From positions 1-53,073 of the forward strand of contig JBKBRC010000018.1 of NCBI GenBank assembly GCA_046292345.1: a stretch of DNA of 53,073 nucleotides. The letters run 5' to 3'. Below are positions 33,158 through 45,605 of this stretch, in pieces (position 1 is the stretch's first letter; the number at the start of each line of letters is the position of its first letter). The translations under genes were made by a program, and so were the position numbers. The notes below the pieces were generated by a model. That model made no database searches, was not told the DNA's origin, and saw nothing but the letters and a program-made list of their open reading frames with translations. This DNA is from JBKBRC01 sp046292345 (GTDB taxonomy: Bacteria; Bacteroidota; Rhodothermia; Rhodothermales; Rubricoccaceae).

Positions 33158-35986
33158 TCAGCGCCCGAACCAGTAGCTCGCTTTGACGAGAAACACGTTC
33201 TCGGGCGGGGCGCGGAAGACCTCGCCCAGTTCATCGCCCAGGCGGAAGCCGTCGTACGCGGCGAAGTCGTCGCGCACCTGCTGCCAGACGAAGAACAGCG
33301 TCGAGCCGGGGCGCCACTCCCAGCGCAGGACGGCGTTGCCGCGCAGCGAGCGGTAGTTGAAGCTCCGGTTGGCGATGGCGAAGGCGCTGCCGCCGTCACC
33401 GGGATTGATGACGTAGCGCTCGGCGCGGTCGAAGTCGTCGGTGGGGACGTAGGTGCCGGCGGGGCCGGTCACCTGCGGCGTGACCGTGCCGCGGTCGCGC
33501 CCGAACACGTCGAAGTCGAACGTACGCGGGGCGCGAAGCTGCTTGAAGCCGTGGAACCGCCCCGTGGCGACGTAGGGCGCCGCGTAGAGCTGGAGCGTCA
33601 GGTCCGGCGAGAACGTCCAGTCGGCGCGGAAGCCGAGGAAGAGCGCGTCCTGACGGATGTCGGCGAACAGGTACCGCCGGCCGAACGTCGCCTCCGCGAC
33701 CGGGTCCGGCCGCGCGCCGAGGTACTGATCGGTATCGAAGCGGCGGACGTACTCGGGGCGGAGCGAGAGGTCGAGCGCGAGCGAGGGGCGGTAGGAGACG
33801 TCGCCGAAGAGCGCCCAGACCCACTTGGTGCCCGCGTCGTGCGCGTGCGGCAGCTCGTGCCGCGCCTGCCCGCGCAGCGTGCCGCGCACGGCCCGGCGGG
33901 CATCGCTCGAGACGCGGAGCGAGCCCGAGACGTCGGCCGGTCGCAGCGCGAGCGGGCCGCCGCGCGTGAGGCGGTCGTTGACGTGCTCGGGGCTGAGGCC
34001 GAAGACCGTCGAGACGACCCACAGGTTGCGCAGCTGCGTGAACGTGCCGGCGCGGTAGGCCTGGATCACGCGGTCGCCGCCGTAGGACCAGCCGTGGTTG
34101 GCGATGCCGAAGACGCTCCAGCGGCGCACGCGCTCGGCGCGCGGCTGCACGTACTCGACGAAGGCGTCGGCCGCGAGCAGGTCTGCGCGCGTCTGGAAGC
34201 CGAGGTCGTTGACCTCGAAGCCGGGCGAGACGGCGCCGAGCGTGGCCGAGCCGCGCCAGTGGCGCCCGCCGCCAGTTTTGGCGAGCGAGAGCTCGGCGCG
34301 GTAGCCCTCGAGGCGCGTCGCGTCGGGGTCAAGCGCGAGGTGGGCGGCGTCGGGACGCTGGAAGAAGCGCTGCGGCGCGCGCTGGAGCGCCGAGACGAGC
34401 GCGGCGTCGCCGGCGACCGAGCTGCCGGCGAGCACGCCCGAGAGCGTCCACGCGCGCCCGGCGAAGGCGTGCTCGCCGTCGAGGCCGGCCACGACGGCCC
34501 GGCCCGGGAGCACGGGCGCAAACGGCCCCCCGGCGTCGCGGAGCGCGGCCGAGGCGAAGCCGCCGAGCGTGCTGCCGCCCCCTCGCCAGGCGCGGCGCAC
34601 GCGCGCGACCGAGTACGACGCCGCCGGCGCCACGCGCGCCTCGCGGCGGGCGCCGTCGGGCGAGACGTAGGCCGCGCGCTCGGGGGTCGTCGCGGCCGAG
34701 AGCACGCCCACGCTCCAGCTGCCCACCTGCCCGCTGAGCTTGCCTGCCGCCGCGATCGTGGTCTGCTCGGGCGCACGGAGGTAGACGTACGCCGAGTCCG
34801 GGTAGAGCCGGTCGAACGAGGCCGGCTCGCGGCCGATGCGCCGTGAGTAGAAGAACGTGGGCCGGTTGGAGACCGACGACGTGCGCGTGCCGCCGAAGGC
34901 GAACACGTCCGTTCCCTCTACGAAGAACGGCCGGCGCTCCTCGAAGAACGTCTCGAAGGCCGAGAGGTTGACGTCGGCCGGATCGGCCTCGACTTGCCCG
35001 AAGTCGGGGTTGAGCGTGGCCGTGAGCGTGAGACCGCTCGTGAGGCCGAGCTTGGCGTCGAGGCCCAGGGCAGGCGCGAACGCGTTGGGCGCGTAGAACG
35101 GATCGGCGGCGTCGCCGGGCGCGCGCGTCAGGCGCGTGGCGACGTAGGGCAGCAGCTCGACGCGGCGCACGGCCGGCAGCGCGCTCAGGCCCGTCAGGCG
35201 GCCGAAGCGCGAGACGTACCCCTCGCGGTCGGGGAGGATGGGCGCCCAGAAGACCGTCTCGCCCGTGGCCGGGATGTCGCGCTGGAACTGGATGCCCCAC
35301 ACCTGCGGGCCCTGCCCGGGGGGGTAGCGGAGCTGGGCGAACGGGATGCGGAACTCGGCCGTGTAGCCCGCGCCCTCGGGCCCCTCGAAGCGGGCGACCT
35401 CGCCGGCCCAGACGGCGTCCCAGCCGACGTCTTCGGAGACGTCGTCGTAGACGAGCAGGTCCTGCTTGGTGCCGCTGAGCGTGAGCGCGAACGAGAACGC
35501 CGTGCGGCCGTCTCCGTACGAGTCGATGTCGACCGAGACGCGGTCGGCGACGGGGAAGGCGTCGCGCCGCGCGAGCGGCCCGACGAGGGTGGCCGGGTCG
35601 CTCACGTACGCCCGGAAGCCGACGTAGAGCGCCTCGCTGTCGTAGAGCACGCGGACCTCGGTGCGCTCGCTCGCGGGCGCGCCCGGGTTGGGCTCGCGCT
35701 GGGTGAAGCCGGTGGCTACGGGGGCAAGCGCCCACGCAGACTCGTCGAGCCGCCCGTCGATGCGAATCGTGCCGCGCGCCGTCAGGGGGTGGGCGGCGAG
35801 GGTCATCGTACCCGGCTCGGCCGGCCGAGCCGCCAGGGCCACGCCGGCCTCGGAGAGGGCCTGGGCGCGGGCCGTGCCCGGCACGAGCGCTGCGCCGCCG
35901 CACAGCGGCCCGCCAAGGAGCACTCCGCACAGAGCTGCACGCCGAAAAGGCAGGAAAAGACGCGTCAGGTGCGTAGCGGTGGTCAT
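33158..35986 (-). CDS. DUF5916 outer-membrane protein with CBM9-like domain
   Basis: The 942-residue protein has a signal-like start (FRRAALCGVLLGGPLCGG, cleavage near TARAQ). A carbohydrate-binding family 9-like domain follows (about residues 65-250) with IRIDGRLDESAWALAPVATGF, VRVLYDSEALYVGFRAY and the later YTAEFRIPFAQLRYP. The C-terminal 650 residues form a DUF5916 beta-barrel-like region with FFEERRPFFVEGTDVFAFGG and FYSRRIGREP. It ends VKASYWFGR with an aromatic terminus typical of outer-membrane barrels. The ATG at 35986 precedes the signal; the frame is open upstream. Function is unknown, possibly a peptide- or glycan-related surface protein. A TAACCTTG element lies about 30 bp before the ATG. 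Confidence 0.85.
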   Translation of the reverse strand: MTTATHLTRLFLPFRRAALCGVLLGGPLCGGAALVPGTARAQALSEAGVALAARPAEPGTMTLAAHPLTARGTIRIDGRLDESAWALAPVATGFTQREPNPGAPASERTEVRVLYDSEALYVGFRAYVSDPATLVGPLARRDAFPVADRVSVDIDSYGDGRTAFSFALTLSGTKQDLLVYDDVSEDVGWDAVWAGEVARFEGPEGAGYTAEFRIPFAQLRYPPGQGPQVWGIQFQRDIPATGETVFWAPILPDREGYVSRFGRLTGLSALPAVRRVELLPYVATRLTRAPGDAADPFYAPNAFAPALGLDAKLGLTSGLTLTATLNPDFGQVEADPADVNLSAFETFFEERRPFFVEGTDVFAFGGTRTSSVSNRPTFFYSRRIGREPASFDRLYPDSAYVYLRAPEQTTIAAAGKLSGQVGSWSVGVLSAATTPERAAYVSPDGARREARVAPAASYSVARVRRAWRGGGSTLGGFASAALRDAGGPFAPVLPGRAVVAGLDGEHAFAGRAWTLSGVLAGSSVAGDAALVSALQRAPQRFFQRPDAAHLALDPDATRLEGYRAELSLAKTGGGRHWRGSATLGAVSPGFEVNDLGFQTRADLLAADAFVEYVQPRAERVRRWSVFGIANHGWSYGGDRVIQAYRAGTFTQLRNLWVVSTVFGLSPEHVNDRLTRGGPLALRPADVSGSLRVSSDARRAVRGTLRGQARHELPHAHDAGTKWVWALFGDVSYRPSLALDLSLRPEYVRRFDTDQYLGARPDPVAEATFGRRYLFADIRQDALFLGFRADWTFSPDLTLQLYAAPYVATGRFHGFKQLRAPRTFDFDVFGRDRGTVTPQVTGPAGTYVPTDDFDRAERYVINPGDGGSAFAIANRSFNYRSLRGNAVLRWEWRPGSTLFFVWQQVRDDFAAYDGFRLGDELGEVFRAPPENVFLVKASYWFGR

Positions 35987-36158
35987 GCAGAATCCTGTGC
36001 TCCGGAGCTGGCCAAGGTTAGCCCTGTCCTCTGCGCCTGGGCAACCGGAGCCGGGCGCCGCGCGCGGAATATTCCGACGGCGCGGGGGGCCCGAAGAGTC
36101 CTGTCGCACGCGCGGGAGCAGGCGCGGGGGTCGGCGGACGCGGCGGCCTGAACGCAGC

Positions 36159-36191
36159 GCGGGAGGGCGAGCTCAGGGCCGGCCCTCCCGC
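36159..36191. terminator. Hairpin downstream of fadE
   Basis: A 10-bp perfect stem, GCGGGAGGGC / GCCCTCCCGC, with a 13-nt loop lies 27-59 bp past the fadE stop in the 231-bp gap before the DUF5916 gene. No T-tract follows on the minus strand. Confidence 0.5.
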
Positions 36192-36217
36192 CTGACGTCG
36201 GCTCCTACGCCCTGCGC

Positions 36218-38599
36218 TCACGCGGCCGGCTCTGCAACCGACTGCGAGGCGCCGTCGCCGGCCGCGCGGCCCGTCGCCCCGTCCCCAGCCACGAGCGTCT
36301 CGACGGCCGAGCGGAGGTACTCCTCGAGGCTGAACGAGTCTACCTGCATCGCGTCCTCGCGCGCGGCGTGCGCGTCCCTGAGCAGTTGCACTTCCTCGGC
36401 CGAGAGCACGCCCTTGGCGAGCGCCTGCGCGGCGAGCTCCTTTGGCGCGAGGCGGCGCGGGAGCGTGCCCGCCCGCACGGCGCTCTTGAGCTTGCGCTCG
36501 ACCGCCTCGGCCTCGTGGGCGAGCCGCATGGCCCGCTCGAGGCGGCCGAGGGCTTCGTCGGCGTCGGAAGGGACGAACATGCCCTCGGTGAGGCGGTCGC
36601 GCTGCGCGCCGGGCACCTGCATCGCCTGCGCGACCTTGTGGCCGGTACGGTCGGAGGGGTAACCCGAGAGGCGGTTGAGACGGCTCCAGGCCGCGATCGG
36701 GCCGCGGAAGAGCCACGTCGCGCCGGGCACCTCGAGGTTGGCGTAGAGGCCATCGAAGGCGGTCTGCATGCGCCAGAAGGCGTAGTCCATGGCCCAGCGC
36801 ACGAACGGCAGGTCTTCCTTGCGCCGTCCCTCCTTCTCGAACCGCACGAGCACGGCCGCGCCCAGGTACATCCACGAGAAGATGTCCGCGAAGCGGCCCG
36901 TCAGCTTCTCTTTACGCTTGAGGTCGCCGCCCAGGGTACCCATGGCGAGGTCGGCGAGGAACGCGAACGAGGCGCTAGCCCAGGCCAGCTTCTGCCAGTC
37001 GCGGCGCGTGGGCCCGTCTACGGGCGCCGGGGCCAGGTAGCCGCGCGTGAGCGAGTGCAGCTTGGCACGGCCGGTATTGCCGAGCACGTGCGCGATGTGG
37101 CCCCAGAAGGCGCGGTCGAAGCCGTCGAGGTCGCCGGCCTCGAGCGCCTCGATCTCCTTGAGCGCATACGGGTGGCAGCGGATGGCGCCCTGCCCGAAGA
37201 TCATGAGCGTCCGCGTGAGGATGTTGGCTCCCTCGACGGTGATCGAGATCGGGAGGCCCTGGTACTGGCCGGCGAGGATGTTGCGCGGCCCGCGCGAGAT
37301 GGCGTTGCCGGCGAGCACGTCCATGCCGTCGTTGACGGCCAGGCGGGCCAGTTCGGTGAAGTTGTACTTGGCCATCGCCGTCACGACGGCCGGCTTGGCG
37401 CCCTGCATGATGGCGCCGCACGTGTAGTGGCGCGCCGCATCGAGGAGGTAGGCGTAGCCGCCGATGCGCGCCAGCGGCTCCTCGATGCCCTCGAACTTGC
37501 CGATGGGCAGCCCGAACTGCTGCCGCACGCGGGCGTGCCCGCTCGCGGCGCGCGCGGCGAGCTTGACCGAGCCGGTGGCCGAGGCCGGCAGCGAGATGCC
37601 GCGCCCGGCGGCGAGGCTTTCCATGAGCATGCGCCAGCCCTGTCCGGCGCCAGCGCGCCCACCGATGAGGGCGTCCTCGAGCGGCAGTTCGACGTTCTCG
37701 CCCCAGGTCGGGCAGTTGTAGAACGGTACGCCGAGCGGGTCGTGGCGCTGCCCGAGCGTGACGCCCGGCGTGTCCGTCGGCACGAGGGCGCACGTGATGC
37801 CGAGGTCGGTCCCCTTGCCGAGCAGGTTGTCCGGGTCGCGGAGCTTGAAGGCGAGCCCGAGCACGGTCGAGATGGCCGCGAGCGTAATGTAGCGCTTCTT
37901 CCAGTTGAGGCGGACGTAGAGCTGGCCGTCCTTCTCGAACACCTCGCCGTGGGAGGTGATGGCGCCGGCATCGGAGCCCGCGCCGGGCTCGGTGAGCGCG
38001 AACGCCGGGATGTCTTCGCCGCGCGCGAGCCGGGGCAGGTAGTGGTCTTTCTGGGCCTGCGTGCCGTAGTGCAGCAGCAGCTCGGCCGGGCCGAGCGAGT
38101 TGGGCACCATGACCGTGATGGCGGCGACGCCGTTGCGCGAGTTGAGCTTCTGCACGACGGCCGAGTTGGCCAGCGCCGAGAACCCGAGACCGCCATACTC
38201 CTTCGGAATGATCATGCCGAAGAAGCGCTCGCGCTTGATGAAGTCCCACGCCTCGGGCGAGAGGTCGCGCCGCTGCACGGTCGACCACTCGTCGGCCATG
38301 CGGCAGAGCTCCTCGACCGGCCCGTCGAGGAACGCCTGCTCTTCGGCCGTCAGGCCCGGGTAGGGCTGCGCGAGGATGCGCTCGAAGTTGGGTTTGCCGC
38401 TGAAGAGCTCGCCCTCGACCCAGACCGTGCCAGCCTGGATGGCCGTCCGCTCGGTCTCGGAGATGGCCGGCAGGAAGCCGAGCTTCTTCATGCCGGTCAT
38501 GATGCCCTTGGAGAGCGTGGCGCGGCGCAGGGGCCGCACCCCGACGAGCGCGGCGGCGGCGGCGCCAGCGGCGGCGAACGCGACGGTGGAGGTCTTCAT
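36218..38599 (-). CDS. fadE: Acyl-CoA dehydrogenase, FadE type
   Basis: FadE oxidises acyl-CoA to trans-2-enoyl-CoA, the first beta-oxidation step. The 793-residue length fits the long FadE group with a C-terminal DUF1974-like domain (about residues 490-770) that other acyl-CoA dehydrogenases lack. The N-terminus has a hydrophobic segment (AFAAAGAAAAALVGV). The central domain has FFGMIIPKEYGGLGFS, AFALTEPGAGSDAGAI near residue 200 and GPRNILAGQYQGLPISITVEGANILTR near residues 440-466 (in parts). It is preceded by a sigma-70-like promoter overlapped by a 17-bp palindrome, so a repressor site is likely. It is divergent from the SDR gene. Confidence 0.92.
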   Translation of the reverse strand: MKTSTVAFAAAGAAAAALVGVRPLRRATLSKGIMTGMKKLGFLPAISETERTAIQAGTVWVEGELFSGKPNFERILAQPYPGLTAEEQAFLDGPVEELCRMADEWSTVQRRDLSPEAWDFIKRERFFGMIIPKEYGGLGFSALANSAVVQKLNSRNGVAAITVMVPNSLGPAELLLHYGTQAQKDHYLPRLARGEDIPAFALTEPGAGSDAGAITSHGEVFEKDGQLYVRLNWKKRYITLAAISTVLGLAFKLRDPDNLLGKGTDLGITCALVPTDTPGVTLGQRHDPLGVPFYNCPTWGENVELPLEDALIGGRAGAGQGWRMLMESLAAGRGISLPASATGSVKLAARAASGHARVRQQFGLPIGKFEGIEEPLARIGGYAYLLDAARHYTCGAIMQGAKPAVVTAMAKYNFTELARLAVNDGMDVLAGNAISRGPRNILAGQYQGLPISITVEGANILTRTLMIFGQGAIRCHPYALKEIEALEAGDLDGFDRAFWGHIAHVLGNTGRAKLHSLTRGYLAPAPVDGPTRRDWQKLAWASASFAFLADLAMGTLGGDLKRKEKLTGRFADIFSWMYLGAAVLVRFEKEGRRKEDLPFVRWAMDYAFWRMQTAFDGLYANLEVPGATWLFRGPIAAWSRLNRLSGYPSDRTGHKVAQAMQVPGAQRDRLTEGMFVPSDADEALGRLERAMRLAHEAEAVERKLKSAVRAGTLPRRLAPKELAAQALAKGVLSAEEVQLLRDAHAAREDAMQVDSFSLEEYLRSAVETLVAGDGATGRAAGDGASQSVAEPAA

Positions 38600-38633
38600 C
38601 GGGAGAGGAGGCTGGAGTGCGGGGGGTATCGGC

Positions 38634-38650
38634 GGTTAACAGTGTAAACC
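38634..38650. promoter_or_regulatory. Operator-like palindrome of fadE
   Basis: GGTTAACAGTGTAAACC is an inverted repeat with one mismatched pair. It overlaps the -10 element and transcription start of the predicted fadE promoter, the usual place for a repressor operator. Its core TTAAC-N3-GTAAA matches the site upstream of the second acyl-CoA dehydrogenase at 45335-45347. Confidence 0.55.
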
Positions 38651-38669
38651 ATTCATGAACGTTTCGCAA
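38641..38669 (-). promoter_or_regulatory. Predicted fadE promoter
   Basis: On the minus strand TTGCGA (38669-38664) and TACACT (38646-38641) are separated by 17 bp. Transcription would start near 38634, about 35 nt ahead of the ATG. Confidence 0.5.
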
Positions 38670-38815
38670 GCGCTTCCCGCCCGGTGCCGCGCAAATCGCG
38701 CCTGCGCACGTCGCCTCTGCCGGGCGGCGCCTCGCAGCACCCGGCATGCCTCGCGGAACCCGGCGCGCGGTGCAAGGGTGGCCGTGCCTCCCTTTCACCC
38801 TCTGCCCCTCCGCTC

Positions 38816-39772
38816 ATGGCCCCTGATCCACTCCCGCGCTGGGTGCAGCGCCACGTCCCCGACCAGACCGGCCGCACGGCCGTCATCACCGGTGCTAACT
38901 CGGGCATCGGCTTCGAGACGGCGCGCGGGCTCGCGATCCGCGGCGCGCACGTCGTGATGGCCTGCCGGAACGCCGGCAAGGCCGAGGACGCGCGCCGCCG
39001 CATCCTCCGCGACCACGCCTCGGCCCGGCTCTCGGTCGCGCTGCTGGATCTGTCGGACCTGGACTCGGTTGCGCGCTTCGCGGACGCGCTCGCGCCCGGG
39101 CGGCTCGACCTGCTCATCCTCAACGCCGGCGTGATGGCGCTGCCGTTCCGCGAGTCGGCGCAGGGGCATGAGATGCAATTCGCCACGAACGTGCTCGGGC
39201 ACTTCGCGCTGGCAGCCCGCCTCGCGCCGCGCTTTCTCGCGACGCCCGGCAGCCGCACCGTCTGGCTCTCCTCGCTCGCGCACCGCTTCGGGCGCATTCA
39301 GATCGACGACCTCGACGGCCGCCGGGCCTACCATCCGTGGCGCGCCTACGGCCAGAGCAAGCTCGCCGACCTGATGCTCGCGCTCGAGATGGACCGCCGC
39401 CTGCGCGCCGCCGGTGTGCCCTCGATGAGCGTGGCCGCACACCCCGGCTTCACGGCCACCAACCTTCAGTTCGCCGCGGCCGAGATGACGGGCTCGGCCG
39501 TGCAGCGCCGCCTCAACGAGATCTTCAACCGGCTCTTCGCCATGCCGGCGTGGCAGGGCGCGCTCCCGACGCTCGTCGCCGCCACGTCCTCGCACGTCCG
39601 CCCCGGCGACTATATCGGACCGGACGGCGTCAACGAGGTGCGCGGCTTCCCGGCGCGCGCGCGCGTCTCGGAAGCCGCGCGCAACCCGGCCATGGCGCGA
39701 GCGCTCTGGGCCGCCTGCGAGCAGATGGCCGGCGTGACGTTCACGGTTGCCCGCGCGGCCGAGCCGGCGTAG
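38816..39772 (+). CDS. Short-chain dehydrogenase (retinol-dehydrogenase-like)
   Basis: The 318-residue NAD(P)-dependent oxidoreductase has the cofactor motif TGANSGIGFETARGLAIRGAH near residues 25-45, the DLSDLDSV segment, the structural motif LILNAGVM near residue 102 and the catalytic YGQSKLADLM (Y-x-x-x-K) near residue 180 after VWLSSLAHRFG. The longer sequence and the HPGFTATNL segment resemble the RDH/protochlorophyllide-reductase-like branch. Retinal is made elsewhere in this organism (blh), but nothing here shows that this enzyme acts on it. It is divergent from fadE across 216 bp. Confidence 0.85.
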   Translation: MAPDPLPRWVQRHVPDQTGRTAVITGANSGIGFETARGLAIRGAHVVMACRNAGKAEDARRRILRDHASARLSVALLDLSDLDSVARFADALAPGRLDLLILNAGVMALPFRESAQGHEMQFATNVLGHFALAARLAPRFLATPGSRTVWLSSLAHRFGRIQIDDLDGRRAYHPWRAYGQSKLADLMLALEMDRRLRAAGVPSMSVAAHPGFTATNLQFAAAEMTGSAVQRRLNEIFNRLFAMPAWQGALPTLVAATSSHVRPGDYIGPDGVNEVRGFPARARVSEAARNPAMARALWAACEQMAGVTFTVARAAEPA

Positions 39773-39799
39773 CGCGTCTGCTCGCCGTGCGGCCGCGCG

Positions 39800-39940
39800 T
39801 CAGGGATGGGCCGGCGGCGCCGGCGGCGCGACGTCCTGGTCGGGGCGCGGCTCGGCCGGCGGCGCCGGCGGCGCGACGTCCTGGTCGGGGCGCGGCTCGG
39901 CCGGCGGCGCCGGCGGGTGGATGGCGGGGTCGGCGGGCAT
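39800..39940 (-). CDS. Small proline-rich ORF with 45-bp repeat
   Basis: A 46-codon open frame begins MPADPAIHPPAPP and consists mostly of the 15-residue unit EPRPDQDVAPPAPPA twice plus a partial copy. It lies on the minus strand in the 364-bp space between the SDR stop and the thiolase stop. No homolog is recognised. It may be a short proline-rich peptide or a chance open frame in a GC-rich repeat. Confidence 0.3.
   Translation of the reverse strand: MPADPAIHPPAPPAEPRPDQDVAPPAPPAEPRPDQDVAPPAPPAHP
39810..39914. repeat. 45-bp tandem repeat, 2.3 copies
   Basis: Two exact 45-bp units (39810-39854, 39855-39899) and a 15-bp partial third fill most of the space between the SDR and thiolase genes. 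The unit starts GCCGGCGGCGCCGGC. It codes PAPPAEPRPDQDVAP in the small minus-strand ORF. Confidence 0.85.
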
Positions 39941-40098
39941 GGTGTGCGAGACGGACGCGGGAAGCACCGGGCGGAGGGAACGCCGGGCGAGGAAGCCGTA
40001 CGCGCAAGGCCGCGCCGGGGTCTCGTCCGGGCTCCCCCCGGCGCAGTCCGGAGCGCGGAGGCGGGGCCCTGCGGAGAAGCCTCGCCTCCGTTTTCAGC

Positions 40099-40132
40099 GG
40101 CTCGCCGGCCGGCGCACGCCGGCCGGCGAGCC
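40099..40132. terminator. 15-bp perfect hairpin next to the thiolase stop
   Basis: The arms 40099-40113 and 40118-40132 (GGCTCGCCGGCCGGC and its complement) pair perfectly around a GCAC tetraloop. The hairpin starts 4 bp from the thiolase stop codon. Only a short T-run (3) occurs on the plus side. It is the longest perfect stem in the window and a likely end of the thiolase transcript. Confidence 0.6.
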
Positions 40133-40136
40133 GGTT

Positions 40137-41330
<1,194 letters not shown>

Positions 41331-41403
41331 GTTGACGTGAGATGCTGGCCGGTGGGGCCGGCGCCGGGCAGGGCCGACGCGGCCCCGCCCGGCGCGCGGC
41401 GGT

Positions 41404-43815
<2,412 letters not shown>

Positions 43816-43830
43816 GGAGCGGTCGGGGGT

Positions 43831-43866
43831 TGCGTGCAGAATGGACGGTGCGTGCAGAATGGACGG
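43831..43866. repeat. 18-bp tandem duplication upstream of fadN
   Basis: TGCGTGCAGAATGGACGG occurs twice without spacing, 16 bp before the fadN ATG. It fills part of the 102-bp gap to the second acyl-CoA dehydrogenase. It replaces the area where a leader would be, so may influence fadN translation. Confidence 0.85.
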
Positions 43867-43917
43867 AAGGGGCGCGGGCGCGCGGGGCGCAGGCAGCGAG
43901 GGACGCGGGCGCGGGGC

Positions 43918-45324
<1,407 letters not shown>

Positions 45325-45334
45325 GGCGGAAGTG

Positions 45335-45347
45335 TTAACGCTGTTAA
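45335..45347. promoter_or_regulatory. Operator-like palindrome of the second acyl-CoA dehydrogenase
   Basis: TTAACGCTGTTAA is a perfect 5-3-5 inverted repeat located 11-23 bp upstream of the ATG. On the minus strand it matches the fadE site in 11 of 15 aligned bases (pattern TTwAC-N3-GTTAAC). A common repressor of the two dehydrogenases is inferred. Confidence 0.55.
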
Positions 45348-45492
45348 GCTGCGCAGGCGCGGCGCGGAAAGCAAGTCCCGGCCGCCTTCCCGGTTTGGAT
45401 GCCCGGCCGCCGCCGGCGTTCCCGGCCGGACCGCCGCGTGGCAGGGGCCAGCGCCCTCCGGGGCGGACGGCGTGCGCTCCGCAAGGTCTCTG

Positions 45493-45540
45493 GAAGGCCC
45501 TCCGGGAAGACCCTCCGGGAAGACCCTCCGGGAAGACCCT
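45493..45540. repeat. 13-bp tandem repeat, nearly four copies
   Basis: GAAGGCCCTCCGG is followed by two exact copies of GAAGACCCTCCGG and a partial fourth. It lies in the 281-bp gap between the second acyl-CoA dehydrogenase and the acyl-CoA ligase stop. Confidence 0.85.
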
Positions 45541-45550
45541 TCTCGAAACG

Positions 45551-45583
45551 GCGGCGGCGGCCCCCGCAGGGAGCCGCCGCCGC
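45551..45583. terminator. Hairpin downstream of the acyl-CoA ligase
   Basis: An 11-bp stem, GCGGCGGCGGC / GCCGCCGCCGC, with an 11-nt loop lies 22 bp past the ligase stop. The short TTT on the minus strand side is the only T-run. It is the likely end of the ligase transcript. Confidence 0.5.
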
Positions 45584-45605
45584 ACACGGGGCCGCGCGCG
45601 CAGGC

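Noticed and set aside
45325..45585. Upstream extension of the second acyl-CoA dehydrogenase to 45585
   Set aside because: The extra residues are low-complexity, run through the 13-bp repeat and the operator-like site, and lack any family signal.
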